A stretch of 64,000 bases of DNA, taken from the IMG/VR virus record IMGVR_UViG_3300032080_000001, positions 1 to 64,000 of that record, one strand, 5' to 3'. Position 1 is the stretch's first letter. Each line of letters starts with the position of its first letter. Below are positions 14,746 through 23,217 of this stretch, in pieces. The position numbers and the translations under genes were made by a program. Source of the stretch: a virus. Under the pieces are notes generated by a model that saw only the letters and a program-made list of their open reading frames with translations, made no database searches and was not told the origin of the DNA.

Positions 14746-16296
14746 ATGGCTGAACTGCTTTCGCCTGGCGTGTTCCCGGTCGAGGTGGACTTCTCTGCGT
14801 ACATCCAGGGACAGAGCACCTCGACCTTCGGCATCGCTGGCGTCTTCGAGAAGGGTCCCATCGGGGAGGCCGTCCTCGTGGGCTCGCTGGACGAGGCCGT
14901 CGCGAAGTTCGGGAGCTACCTGAACGGCCGCTACGGGCTCTTCGCGCTCAAGAACTTCTTCGAGAACGGCGGCTCGCGTGCGTACGTCGTGCGCGTCGTG
15001 CACTACGCGGCCGGGGTGGCGACCTCGGCGCTCGCGTCGCTGAACATCGTGGACCGCGCGGGCACCCCGCTCAACACGCTCAAGGTCGAGGCCCTGACCC
15101 CCGGCGTGTGGGGCAACAACCTGACCACCCGCATCGAGGCGAGCACCGCCTACGCGACCACCGGGTTCAACCTGGTGGTGCGCCTGAACGGCACGGTCGT
15201 GGAGACGCACAAGGACCTGCTCATCGGCTCGGCCAACGCCGTGTCCGAGGACTACGTCGAGAAGCGCATCAACGGCGTGTCGGAGTTCATCCGGGTCACG
15301 GACCTGGCGTCGGCCACGGCCGCGCCGAACAACCTCCCGAAGCTGACGGTGGCGGCGAGCGGCGACCCGCTGGCGTCGGGCGCGGACGGCGTGACCGGCC
15401 TGGTCCCCTCGGACTTTCTCGGGGACGTGGTGAGCGGCGCGCCGGGTCTGGCCGCCTTCGACGGCGTGGACGTGAACTTCCTCGCCATCCCCGGCGAGAG
15501 CGCCACCGCCACGGGCCAGACGCTCGCGGCCGGGCTCATCGCCTACGCCGAGGCCCGCAAGGACCTCATCGCCATCGTGGAGGCTCCGCAGGGCCTCAAG
15601 CCCTCGGGCATCGTGGACTTCCGCATGGCGACCGGCACCTTCTCGGGCAGCGGGTCGGCCTTCAACTCCAGCTACGGCGCGCTGTACGGTCCGTGGCTCA
15701 AGGGCAAGCACCCCGTGACCGGCCGCGACATCGTGCTGCCGCCCTCGGGCTTCGTGGCGGGCATCTACGCGCGCAACGACCGCCAGGGCGCCGTGTGGAC
15801 CGCCCCGGCCGGGCTGAACCGCGCCACGGTCATCGGCGCGAACGGCCCCGAGGTGAAGGTGTCGAAGGCCGACGTGGACGTGGCCTACCCGAAGGGCGTG
15901 AACCTCATCCTGCCCGTGGTGGGGGCGCTGACGGTGGACGGCCAGAAGACGCTCCTGCTCAAGGGGTCGAAGCTGGACCGCGTGAACGTGCGGCGCCTGA
16001 TGGCCTTCACGGAGAAGGGCGTGCAGGACGCCTCGCAGTTCCTGCTGTTCGAGCCCAACAACCCGGCGACGTGGAACGCCTTCATTCGCCTGGTCGAGCC
16101 GTTCGTGCGGGGCATCAAGCAGGGCGGCGGGTTCGAGGACTACCGCATCGTGTGCGACGCCAGCATCAACACTCCGGCGGTGGTCAACCGGAACGAGATG
16201 AAGGCGCGTGTGCAGGTCATCCCCGTGGGGACGGCGGAGTTCATCACGGTGGAGTTCGCCATCGCCCCGACCGGGACGGACTTCTCCGAGGCGTAA
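14746..16296 (+). CDS. Contractile tail sheath protein
   Basis: This 516-residue protein forms the outer sheath that contracts and drives the tube through the host envelope. The N-terminus LLSPGVFPVEVDFSAYIQGQ and the following GVFEKGPIGEAVLV are the typical opening of phage sheath proteins, and SLDEAVAKFGSY plus FALKNFFENGGSRAYVVRVV are the next conserved blocks. The C-terminal domain (about 390-516) with FNAFIRLVEPFVRGI-type helices followed by a strand matches the conserved sheath core. The protein shows the presence of a myovirus tail. GGAGACC precedes the ATG. Confidence 0.93.
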   Translation: MAELLSPGVFPVEVDFSAYIQGQSTSTFGIAGVFEKGPIGEAVLVGSLDEAVAKFGSYLNGRYGLFALKNFFENGGSRAYVVRVVHYAAGVATSALASLNIVDRAGTPLNTLKVEALTPGVWGNNLTTRIEASTAYATTGFNLVVRLNGTVVETHKDLLIGSANAVSEDYVEKRINGVSEFIRVTDLASATAAPNNLPKLTVAASGDPLASGADGVTGLVPSDFLGDVVSGAPGLAAFDGVDVNFLAIPGESATATGQTLAAGLIAYAEARKDLIAIVEAPQGLKPSGIVDFRMATGTFSGSGSAFNSSYGALYGPWLKGKHPVTGRDIVLPPSGFVAGIYARNDRQGAVWTAPAGLNRATVIGANGPEVKVSKADVDVAYPKGVNLILPVVGALTVDGQKTLLLKGSKLDRVNVRRLMAFTEKGVQDASQFLLFEPNNPATWNAFIRLVEPFVRGIKQGGGFEDYRIVCDASINTPAVVNRNEMKARVQVIPVGTAEFITVEFAIAPTGTDFSEA

Positions 16297-16337
16297 GCCT
16301 CATCATCTGCGGTCGCGCCCGTAGTGCGCCGGTGAGT

Positions 16338-16350
16338 ACCGGTACACTAC
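16338..16350 (+). promoter_or_regulatory. ACCGGTACACTAC motif before the tail tube gene
   Basis: The exact motif carries a TACACT -10 box (16343-16348) 38 bases ahead of the tube ATG. The -35 region (CGTAGT) is poor, as for several motif copies. It would allow separate expression of the abundant tube protein. Confidence 0.5.
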
Positions 16351-16387
16351 GGGTCCGTCCGATTCACCCACAGGAGCACACGAGAGC

Positions 16388-16876
16388 ATGAACAAGGCGA
16401 GCGTGCAGCCCCAGTCTCTGATGCAGAAGTGGCAGTTCGGCATCGAGATTGGCGGCCTGGAGAAGGCGTGGGCATACTTCACCAAGACGGACTTCCCCGA
16501 AATCGAGTTCGATGAGGTGGAGTTCAACCCGGCGGGCTCGATGTTCGCCACGAAGTCGGCGGGCCGGGCGAAGTTCAACGACATCACGATGGAGAAGGGC
16601 GTACCGCAGGACGCGGGCGACCTGGAGGACTCCATCCTGAACTGGGTGAAGCTGTGCATCACGGCGGCGGCCATGACCGGTGGCGTGCCCAAGCAGTACA
16701 TGAAGGACATCGACCTGGTGCGGTACGACCGCCAGGGGAACCCCATCAAGCGGTTCCGCCTGTACGGGGCGTGGGTCAAGAGCGCCAAGTTCGGTGAGGG
16801 CGAGGGTTCCTCGTCCGACAACGAGATGGAGAGCATGACCATCGCGTACCAGTACTTCGACACGGTCGCGGCGTAA
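16388..16876 (+). CDS. Tail tube protein
   Basis: The 162-residue protein is the inner tube subunit. The sequence WQFGIEIGGLEKAWAYFTKTDFPEIEFDEVEF and the later KRFRLYGAWVKSAKFGEGEGSSSDNEMESMTIAYQYF segments are the strand pattern of T4 gp19/P2 FII-type tube proteins, which carry a conserved loop-helix and a terminal pair of beta strands. Size and position right after the sheath match. The CDS is followed by a strong hairpin. Confidence 0.85.
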   Translation: MNKASVQPQSLMQKWQFGIEIGGLEKAWAYFTKTDFPEIEFDEVEFNPAGSMFATKSAGRAKFNDITMEKGVPQDAGDLEDSILNWVKLCITAAAMTGGVPKQYMKDIDLVRYDRQGNPIKRFRLYGAWVKSAKFGEGEGSSSDNEMESMTIAYQYFDTVAA

Positions 16877-16908
16877 GCCGCGCGGCGCGTCGGCCTCGTA
16901 CGAATCTC

Positions 16909-16946
16909 AAGAGCCAGCCTCGTTCACGCGGGGCTGGCTCTTGCGT
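16909..16946 (+). terminator. Rho-independent-type hairpin after the tube gene
   Basis: AAGAGCCAGCC (16909-16919) pairs perfectly with GGCTGGCTCTT (16932-16942) across a 12-base loop, followed by GCGTTT. It lies 33 bases after the tube stop. Confidence 0.75.
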
Positions 16947-16983
16947 TTGGCACCCCGTCACTGTTATCTTACCGGTACAGTAC
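16941..16983 (+). promoter_or_regulatory. Promoter TTGCGT-18-TATCTT plus ACCGGTACAGTAC
   Basis: TTGCGT (16941-16946) and TATCTT (16965-16970) are 18 bases apart, and the exact motif ACCGGTACAGTAC follows at 16971-16983 with its own TACAGT box. The two signals overlap the end of the terminator and serve the chaperone operon. Confidence 0.55.
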
Positions 16984-17024
16984 AGGCACACTACTACGCA
17001 ACCTGAGTGGAGAACGGATACGCG

Positions 17025-17732
17025 ATGCCGACGATTTCACTGCCCCTCGGTACGACCGCCGAGATTCGCGGTATGACGGGCCGGGACGAGGACCTCCTGC
17101 TGAACCCCAAGAAGGCCCGCTCCGGCGAGGCCGTGGACGACATCCTCTCGAACTGCACGCTCAAGCTGACGTTCCCGGACGGGCGCGTCGTGAGCCCGGT
17201 GCAGGCGGGGGACGTGAAGCGCCTCAAGTCTCCGGACCGCCTGGCGCTGCTCATCGGCGTGCGCCGCGAGTCCTTCGGAGATGCGCTGGTGGCGGAGCTG
17301 ACCGACCCGCAGACGGGGGAGAAGTTCAACGCCACGGTGGACCTGGCGACCCTGGAGGAGAAGCCCGCCCCGTTCAACGCGGACGGCGGCGTCATCGACC
17401 AGGGCCCGTACGATATCACGCTGTCGAACGGCAAGCGCCTGTCGGTGGACTTCCTCGACGGCAAGAAGGAGCTGCTGCTCGCGAAGGCCGACCCGGCGAG
17501 CGTGCTGACCAGCGCGATGTACCACCGCATCGTGGAGGTCGAGGGCGTACACAAGAACGATATCCGCAACTGGCTGCTAGACCTGCCGGTGCGCGAGCGC
17601 AACGAGCTTCGGGAGAAGCTGGCGGCTCTGGACTGCGGCCCGGTGACGGCCGTGACTGCCGACGCGCCGAGCGGCGTGGAGGTGCAGTTCGACATCCAGG
17701 AGCAGCGCAGTTTTTTCTTCCCGACGACGTAA
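17025..17732 (+). CDS. Tail assembly chaperone, zero-frame product
   Basis: The 235-residue product is a tail assembly chaperone, the protein that coats the tape measure protein while the tube grows (lambda gpG, Mu gp41). The frame begins with ATG 17025 after GGAG; GTG 17007 is an alternative. The protein ends FFFPTT right after the heptamer TTTTTTC. Its place between tube and tape measure is diagnostic for the chaperone slot, and the overlapping extended product at the same locus supports it. Confidence 0.75.
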   Translation: MPTISLPLGTTAEIRGMTGRDEDLLLNPKKARSGEAVDDILSNCTLKLTFPDGRVVSPVQAGDVKRLKSPDRLALLIGVRRESFGDALVAELTDPQTGEKFNATVDLATLEEKPAPFNADGGVIDQGPYDITLSNGKRLSVDFLDGKKELLLAKADPASVLTSAMYHRIVEVEGVHKNDIRNWLLDLPVRERNELREKLAALDCGPVTAVTADAPSGVEVQFDIQEQRSFFFPTT

Positions 17733-17902
17733 TCGACCCGGACGATTACGACCCTCGGGAAGACGCATTCTACCTCGCGTACGGGGGCCTACGCTGGCCC
17801 CCGGACGCCGTTCTGGACCTACCTATCCCGCTCCGGCGCTGGTTCGTGCGGCGGTTGGAGGTGCAGAAGAAGTACGAGGAAAAGCAAGCCCGCCAGAAAT
17901 AA
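17025..17902 (+). CDS. Tail assembly chaperone, -1 frameshift product
   Basis: A -1 slip on T TTT TTC (17711-17717) moves ribosomes to a frame that stays open to the TAA at 17900-17902, adding 61 residues with a basic C-terminal tail that ends KKYEEKQARQK. The fusion is join(17025..17717, 17717..17902), 292 residues. In the slip both tRNA-Phe anticodons can re-pair on TTT TTT. Tail chaperone pairs made by -1 frameshift between the tube and tape measure genes are a known conserved feature. The sole support is the slippery site, the open frame and the gene order. Confidence 0.8.
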
Positions 17903-17920
17903 CACTGGCGGGCGTCTTCT
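17889..17920 (+). terminator. Hairpin overlapping the frameshift-product stop
   Basis: CCCGCCAG (17889-17896) pairs with CTGGCGGG (17905-17912) around an 8-base loop that contains the TAA stop of the frameshift product, and TCTTCTC follows. It may be a leaky terminator limiting tape measure expression; ribosomes finishing the fusion would disrupt it. Confidence 0.5.
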
Positions 17921-17987
17921 CACGAAGAACCCGACCACCGATTCCCTCCGTTGACGATTAAGCCGGGTTCTGCGGGCACGTAGGTAC

Positions 17988-20900
17988 ATGAACCAGCTTA
18001 ATCTCGGGATTACAATCGCCCTCCGTGACGCCTTCTCGTTCCGCGCGAAGGCCATCGAGAGTGCGTTCCGGAACCTGGATTCGCGGGCTTATGGTGCAGC
18101 CCGCAGTATCCGGGAGTCCGTAGGCAACATCGAGCTTGGCTTTGCCACCGCCTTCCGCAGCATTGCGGCGGGCGCAGCCGTGTTGTCGGTCCTGGTGTAC
18201 CCGACACGGCAGGCTCTCGCCTTCGGCAAGGCCCTGAGCGAGGTCGCGACCATCGCGGACGAGGCGAACAGCAACATCGCCAAGCTCCGGGACACCATCA
18301 TCGACCAGTCCCTCCGGTACCCCACGTCCCTCGTCAACCAGACGCAGGCGGCGTACGAGGCGGTGTCGGCGGGCTTCCTGCGCACGGTGGACGCCGCGTA
18401 CATCGCGGAGGAGGCCACCAAGACGGCGGTCACGACAATGGCCACGACCGCGACGACCCTCAAGGGCACCGTCGCGCTGATGAACTCGTACAACATGAGC
18501 GCGGACCAGGCGGGCCGCGTGTCTGACCTGCTCTTCCAGACGGTGCGCTTCGGCGTGGTCCGCATGGAGGAGTTGGCGCACAATATCGGCATGGTGTCGG
18601 CGGCGGCGGCCACGTCGGGCGAGTCCATCGAGAACTTGCTCGGCACGTACGCCGGGTTCACGCTCGGCGGCCTGTCGCCCGAGCAGAGCGCGCAGTACAG
18701 CCGCCAGCTGTACTTGTCCATCATCAAGCCGACGAAGCAGGCCGTTGGCGAGGCGGCCAAGTACGGTATCACGCTCAACAAGGAGTACTTCCTGTCGAAG
18801 GGCGGGCTGTTCGGCTCGCTGATCGACATGGCCACGCGGTCCGGCGCACTTCGCCGCGATGGCACGCTCGGGGACCCCGCCAGCTTCTTCCGGATGCTCT
18901 CGGGTCGTCAGGCGGCGGCCGGTGCGTCGGTGCTGCTCCAGAAGCGGTCCTTCATCGCCAACATCCTTGAGCAGATGAAGGTGGACGAGGTCTTCGATGA
19001 CTTCGGCGTCAAGATGACGCACCGCGAGTACGCGCTCCAGCAGCGCGCGCAGTCGCTGGACTACCAGTTGGACCAGTTGAAGTCCACGGTCGGCACGCTC
19101 GCGGCCGTGCTGGGCGAGGCGACGGCGAACGTCATCTCGCCCATCGCGCGCGCAGTGAACGCCATCCTCGGGCCCGTGACGCGCCTGGTGAACGCCTACC
19201 CAGTCATCGGCAAGGTCATCACGGGTCAGGTGTTTGCCTGGGGCGCGGCGCTCATGTGGTGGGGCGCCATCCAGATGCAGAACATCAAGCGGAGTTGGAC
19301 GTTCCTCCGCCTGCTCGCGCGCTTCCGCCGCGAGTACACCATGTTGTTCGGTCTGCGCATCCCCTTGTCGCAGCTCGGGTGGGTGCTTTCGGGCACCGTG
19401 ATGCAGTTGGTGCTGGGGGCGGTGCTCATCCACCGCGCGTGGAAGAAGAACGTGGGCGGGCTCGCGGACACCGTGCGCCACCTCGTTCTGGTCTTCCGCG
19501 CCTTGACTGAGAATTTCCGCACGCAGTACGGCGTGTGGGGCAAGATGTCGGTCGAGCTGAACAACCAGTTGAAGAGTGAGGGCATCCTCACGACGTTCAA
19601 GCTGTGGTTCGCCTGGCTCACCCGCTTCAAGTACTTCGGGAAGGGCTTCGGCACCGGCATGGGCCGCTGGTTCGATGACCTGGGGGACGGCATCACCAGC
19701 GTGGTCACGGCCCTCGGCAGACTGGTGGGGTTCGCGACCGGGCCGATAGGCACGTCCATCAAGGGGTTCTTCGCGGGCCTCAACCCGAAGACGAACACCA
19801 TCCACGAGTGGCGCGTCGCCGGGGAGCGTCTCGGTCGGCTAGTGGGCTTCCTGCTGACCATTTCGCTTCTTACGAAGACGTGGACCTCGACGCTGCTGAC
19901 GGCGCGCATCTTGGGCTACGCCCTGCTGGCGCCGTTCAAGATGCTCAAGTGGTTGTTCTGGTCCGGGCCGAAGGCGTTCCTGCGGAACATGCGGGACGCC
20001 ATCAGCGGCATCAAGCGGGCGGCGCTGAACCTGTGGGGCCTGCTCGCGCGCGTCTTCCGGCTTCTCGCGCGCCCGTTCCGTCGCACCGCGTCTCCGGACG
20101 CGCAGGGGCCCTCCACGGCACTGACGCGTCGCACGGGCGTGGTGCTGCGCGACGAAGGTAAGGAGCGGGCGTCCAGGGCAGGGAAGAGGGACTGCTGCGG
20201 CCCCATGCTGCGGCTGCTGACCCGTATCGCGAACAACACCGGCGCCATGCGCAGCATGATGGCGCGGACGGGCGGGCACGGACTCGGGGGTGGTCGCGGA
20301 GGTAGTCGCGGGGGCCGCCGGGGGCGGCGCGGGGCGGTGGAGATGGTCCACGTCGGCAACGGCGTATACGCGCCCGCAGGGGAGCGTAACCCGCACGCTG
20401 TCGGGACGCGCCCGAACATGGGGTGGTCGTACGGGCGGCGGGACTCTACGGTTTACGAGGGGCGCGCTCCGGAGGAGCCGCGTGCCGCTATCCCGGCGCG
20501 CACGGGCGGCCCCCGCCTGCTCGGCCCGGTGGCCCAGCCGGGTCCCCGCAACGTGCAACGCCCGCGCACGCTGCGGCTGTCGCACCAGGGTGGGGTGTGG
20601 GTGAACCCGCCCGAGAGTCCCACGCTTACGTCGGGTGGCAAGCGCTCGCGGAAGCGGGGCGTGTGGCTGCGTAACTTCTTCTCCAATGCGGCGTCGGCGG
20701 CACCCGAAGAGTCGTTCCAGCCGAGGGGACTACTCTCGGCTGGTGGCCCGGCTCGCCGCGTCGGGCGCTTCGCGCGCCTCGGCGGGCGGATGGGGCGCGT
20801 CGGACGCGGCCTGGGCGGCGCAGCGCGCGGCATTGGCGGCGCTGCGATGGGGGTCGGGGACATGATGACCGGCGGTGCCGTGAGCGGCATCGTCAACACC

Positions 20901-22163
20901 GTGTCGAGCGCGGCGCAGGGCGTGTCCGCCCTGGCAGGCGCCTTCGGCGGCCTGGGAGGCATCATCAAGGGCGTCGGCGCGGCCTTCAAGTTCGCGATGG
21001 GCCCGTGGGGCATCGCCATCATGGCCATCATCGCCGTCATCATCTTGCTCTGGAAGCACTGGGACAAGGTGAAGGTGGTGGTGATGCGGATGTGGGAGAA
21101 GGTGCACGGCTTCTTCAAGCGGGCGCCGGGGTGGGTGGCCATGTTGTTCGGCCCCATCGGACTCCTCATCAAGTACTGGGACAAGGTGAAGCTCGTCGCC
21201 GTCGCGGTGTGGGACGGCATCAAGAGCGGCATCGCGAAGCTCAAGGGGCCGTTCGACTGGCTGGTGGACAAGCTCAAGGCCATCGGCCGCGCCATCGGTC
21301 TCATTGGCGAGGACCCGTGGCAGGGCGTGAAGGACGGCGTCCAGCGGGGTGACATCTACGCGCAGATGCACCGCAGTGCGACGGGGCCGACTGTCCAGCA
21401 GGGCCAGGCCCTCATGGAGCGGTATCAGTCCTACCTGCGTGAGTTCGTGGGCGAGTACCAGGCTGGGGACTTCGAGCGCGACCCGGCCGCGCGGCAGGCG
21501 AAGCAGACGTACATGGCCTTCGCCCGCCGCATGGTGGACGACTACAACATCCTGCGGCGCCAGATGCACGGCGGCTTCTCGTTCGCGGTCGAGGACGAGT
21601 GGATTAACCGCGTGGTGCGCGAGGCCACCGGACGCGCCAGCCCGTTCGCGGTACAGCGGGTCGGGGAGGACGGCGGCAACAACCAGGTGGGCGACCCCGA
21701 GAGTGACGACCAGCAGGCCGAGCAGACGGACGCGCTCCAGGACATCCGGAGCAACACGTCCCGCAGTGCGGCCCTGCTCGACGCCATTCGGCGGGGCGGC
21801 GCGACGCGGCCGTGGGAGGGGCAGAAGTGGCCCGAGAACGTGCAGGACCCGTACGCCGAGTTCTCGCAGTCGCGCATCGAGGCCCTCGCAGCGGAGCGCA
21901 CGCGCGGCTCTCGCGGCGGAGGGCAGGTGGGCTCGAAGACGTTCGAGCAGAGCCTCGCGGACTGGACGGGGATGGTGCGGTCGCTCCAGCAGAAGGTGGA
22001 ACAGCTGGGCAACATCACCATCCATCCGGCGCAGGTGAAGATTGGTAGCCGGGTCGTCGCGGACATCGCGCTGGAGGCGAACCAGCGGTCGTCCCGCGAA
22101 GCGGTGGAGCGTGGGCCGAATGTCACGGCCCCGCAGCCTGGCGTGTACCCCGTGAACCGGTAA
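17988..22163 (+). CDS. Tail tape measure protein
   Basis: At 1391 residues this is the longest gene; the tape measure sets tail length at roughly 0.15 nm per residue, which would give a tail near 0.2 micrometres. The N-terminus has the repeated helical pattern with SLRYPTSLVNQTQAAYEAVSAGF, typical of TP901/Mu-type tape measures. Several hydrophobic segments occur, the clearest at about 1002-1020 (GIAIMAIIAVIILLW), and HWDKVKVVVMRMWEKV / KYWDKVKLVAVAVWDGI are a repeated motif. Residues about 762-783 are an unusual Gly/Arg-rich linker. It follows the chaperone gene as expected. Confidence 0.88.
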   Translation: MNQLNLGITIALRDAFSFRAKAIESAFRNLDSRAYGAARSIRESVGNIELGFATAFRSIAAGAAVLSVLVYPTRQALAFGKALSEVATIADEANSNIAKLRDTIIDQSLRYPTSLVNQTQAAYEAVSAGFLRTVDAAYIAEEATKTAVTTMATTATTLKGTVALMNSYNMSADQAGRVSDLLFQTVRFGVVRMEELAHNIGMVSAAAATSGESIENLLGTYAGFTLGGLSPEQSAQYSRQLYLSIIKPTKQAVGEAAKYGITLNKEYFLSKGGLFGSLIDMATRSGALRRDGTLGDPASFFRMLSGRQAAAGASVLLQKRSFIANILEQMKVDEVFDDFGVKMTHREYALQQRAQSLDYQLDQLKSTVGTLAAVLGEATANVISPIARAVNAILGPVTRLVNAYPVIGKVITGQVFAWGAALMWWGAIQMQNIKRSWTFLRLLARFRREYTMLFGLRIPLSQLGWVLSGTVMQLVLGAVLIHRAWKKNVGGLADTVRHLVLVFRALTENFRTQYGVWGKMSVELNNQLKSEGILTTFKLWFAWLTRFKYFGKGFGTGMGRWFDDLGDGITSVVTALGRLVGFATGPIGTSIKGFFAGLNPKTNTIHEWRVAGERLGRLVGFLLTISLLTKTWTSTLLTARILGYALLAPFKMLKWLFWSGPKAFLRNMRDAISGIKRAALNLWGLLARVFRLLARPFRRTASPDAQGPSTALTRRTGVVLRDEGKERASRAGKRDCCGPMLRLLTRIANNTGAMRSMMARTGGHGLGGGRGGSRGGRRGRRGAVEMVHVGNGVYAPAGERNPHAVGTRPNMGWSYGRRDSTVYEGRAPEEPRAAIPARTGGPRLLGPVAQPGPRNVQRPRTLRLSHQGGVWVNPPESPTLTSGGKRSRKRGVWLRNFFSNAASAAPEESFQPRGLLSAGGPARRVGRFARLGGRMGRVGRGLGGAARGIGGAAMGVGDMMTGGAVSGIVNTVSSAAQGVSALAGAFGGLGGIIKGVGAAFKFAMGPWGIAIMAIIAVIILLWKHWDKVKVVVMRMWEKVHGFFKRAPGWVAMLFGPIGLLIKYWDKVKLVAVAVWDGIKSGIAKLKGPFDWLVDKLKAIGRAIGLIGEDPWQGVKDGVQRGDIYAQMHRSATGPTVQQGQALMERYQSYLREFVGEYQAGDFERDPAARQAKQTYMAFARRMVDDYNILRRQMHGGFSFAVEDEWINRVVREATGRASPFAVQRVGEDGGNNQVGDPESDDQQAEQTDALQDIRSNTSRSAALLDAIRRGGATRPWEGQKWPENVQDPYAEFSQSRIEALAAERTRGSRGGGQVGSKTFEQSLADWTGMVRSLQQKVEQLGNITIHPAQVKIGSRVVADIALEANQRSSREAVERGPNVTAPQPGVYPVNR

Positions 22164-22167
22164 GAAT

Positions 22168-22905
22168 ATGAAGCTCTCTCTCCCGTCGCCCTCCGGGGCG
22201 CTGTCTTCGGTCGGGAAGCTCGGGAACAGCAGTGCCGCGATGGTCCTGGGTGCCGCCAACAGCCTTGCAGGCGGTGCCCTGGTCAGCGCGGTCGCCAACA
22301 GCCCCATCGGCAAGGGGCTGCTGGCGGCCGGGTGGAAGTACGCGGCGACCGGCGGACAGACCGTGCAGGGGGTGCTCGCCTGGTTCATGCCGGACGGGTC
22401 CCCGAAGTACTTCAAGTTCCCGATGAACCCCTCGGACATTCAGGAGTCGCTGAGTCCTGAGTGGGCGGACATCAAGGTACCGGGGCAGAACCGCCCCGTG
22501 TACCAGTTCATCAACGGCGGGGAGCGTGAACTCACCTTCACGCTCCACTTCTTCTACGACAACCCGGACCGCCGGACCATCACGCGGCAGCTGGACGAGC
22601 TGCGGTCACTCACCCAGCGCCCGTACGTGTACAGCACGGGTGCCGCAAGTGGGCCGCCCCCTGTATATTTGTACTTCGGGCAGTACATCCAGGGGCAGCG
22701 GTTCATCGTGTCGAAGCTGAACATCAAGGTCTTCGACCTCTTCGACCCGGCCTTCCTCCTCCCGCTGCGGGCGGAAGTGGAGGTGAGCCTCAAGGAAGCG
22801 CTGGACCCGGCACTCACGACCGAGAACGACCCCCGGAAGCGCTTGAATGTGCGCTCCGTGAATGCGGTGAACGCCATCGTGGGGGCCATCGGCAATCCGT
22901 TCTAA
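22168..22905 (+). CDS. Contractile injection system tube-type baseplate protein
   Basis: The 245-residue protein resembles the CIS-tube/gp53-like family (Afp7-type) that links the tape measure end of the tube to the baseplate hub: a Gly/Ala-rich N-terminal helix region, then FKFPMNPSDIQESLSPEWADI, a Phe/Pro block typical of the family, and a beta-rich body. It is right after the tape measure and before the LysM-like and hub genes, as in related contractile systems. The N-terminal hydrophobic stretch (about 20-55) could be a membrane-like helix. Confidence 0.65.
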   Translation: MKLSLPSPSGALSSVGKLGNSSAAMVLGAANSLAGGALVSAVANSPIGKGLLAAGWKYAATGGQTVQGVLAWFMPDGSPKYFKFPMNPSDIQESLSPEWADIKVPGQNRPVYQFINGGERELTFTLHFFYDNPDRRTITRQLDELRSLTQRPYVYSTGAASGPPPVYLYFGQYIQGQRFIVSKLNIKVFDLFDPAFLLPLRAEVEVSLKEALDPALTTENDPRKRLNVRSVNAVNAIVGAIGNPF

Positions 22906-22908
22906 CCC

Positions 22909-23217
22909 GTGGGCTACGACATGGCGTTTTCTTCGACATCCCGCTACCGGTACAGTACCCTCATTCAGACCGGGGCCGACGTGTTCTACGGGCCTCGCGG
23001 GCGCTTCTCGACGGCGCCGTCCGTGGACGACGCGTACTACACCGTGCGCGCCGAGGACGACCTGACCCGCGTGGCGGCCCGGATGCTGGGTGATGCCCGC
23101 TATTGGTGGGTGGTGGCAGACTTCAACGACATCGTGGACCCCTTCACCTCGCTGGTGGAGGGGGCGGAGCTTCGCGTGCCGTCCAGGCGGCGGCTGTTCA
23201 TGGAGGTGTTGCGCTAA
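22909..23217 (+). CDS. Small LysM-like baseplate protein (gpX-type)
   Basis: The 102-residue protein has the gpX/LysM-like signature: a segment DDLTRVAARMLGDARYWWVVADFNDIVDPFTSLVEGAELRVP, where a helix pair is followed by a turn as in LysM domains used in tail baseplates. It starts at GTG 22909, three bases after the previous stop; ATG 22921 is an alternative. The TAA overlaps the next ATG. Oddly the motif ACCGGTACAGTAC lies within this coding sequence (22946-22958). Confidence 0.7.
   Translation: MGYDMAFSSTSRYRYSTLIQTGADVFYGPRGRFSTAPSVDDAYYTVRAEDDLTRVAARMLGDARYWWVVADFNDIVDPFTSLVEGAELRVPSRRRLFMEVLR

Noticed and set aside
17958-19805. Long minus-strand frame opposite the tape measure gene
   Set aside because: It is the mirror of a GC-rich plus-strand gene with third-position GC bias; the plus-strand product has the tape measure pattern and the minus-strand product is rich in His, Arg, Leu and Val without a motif.
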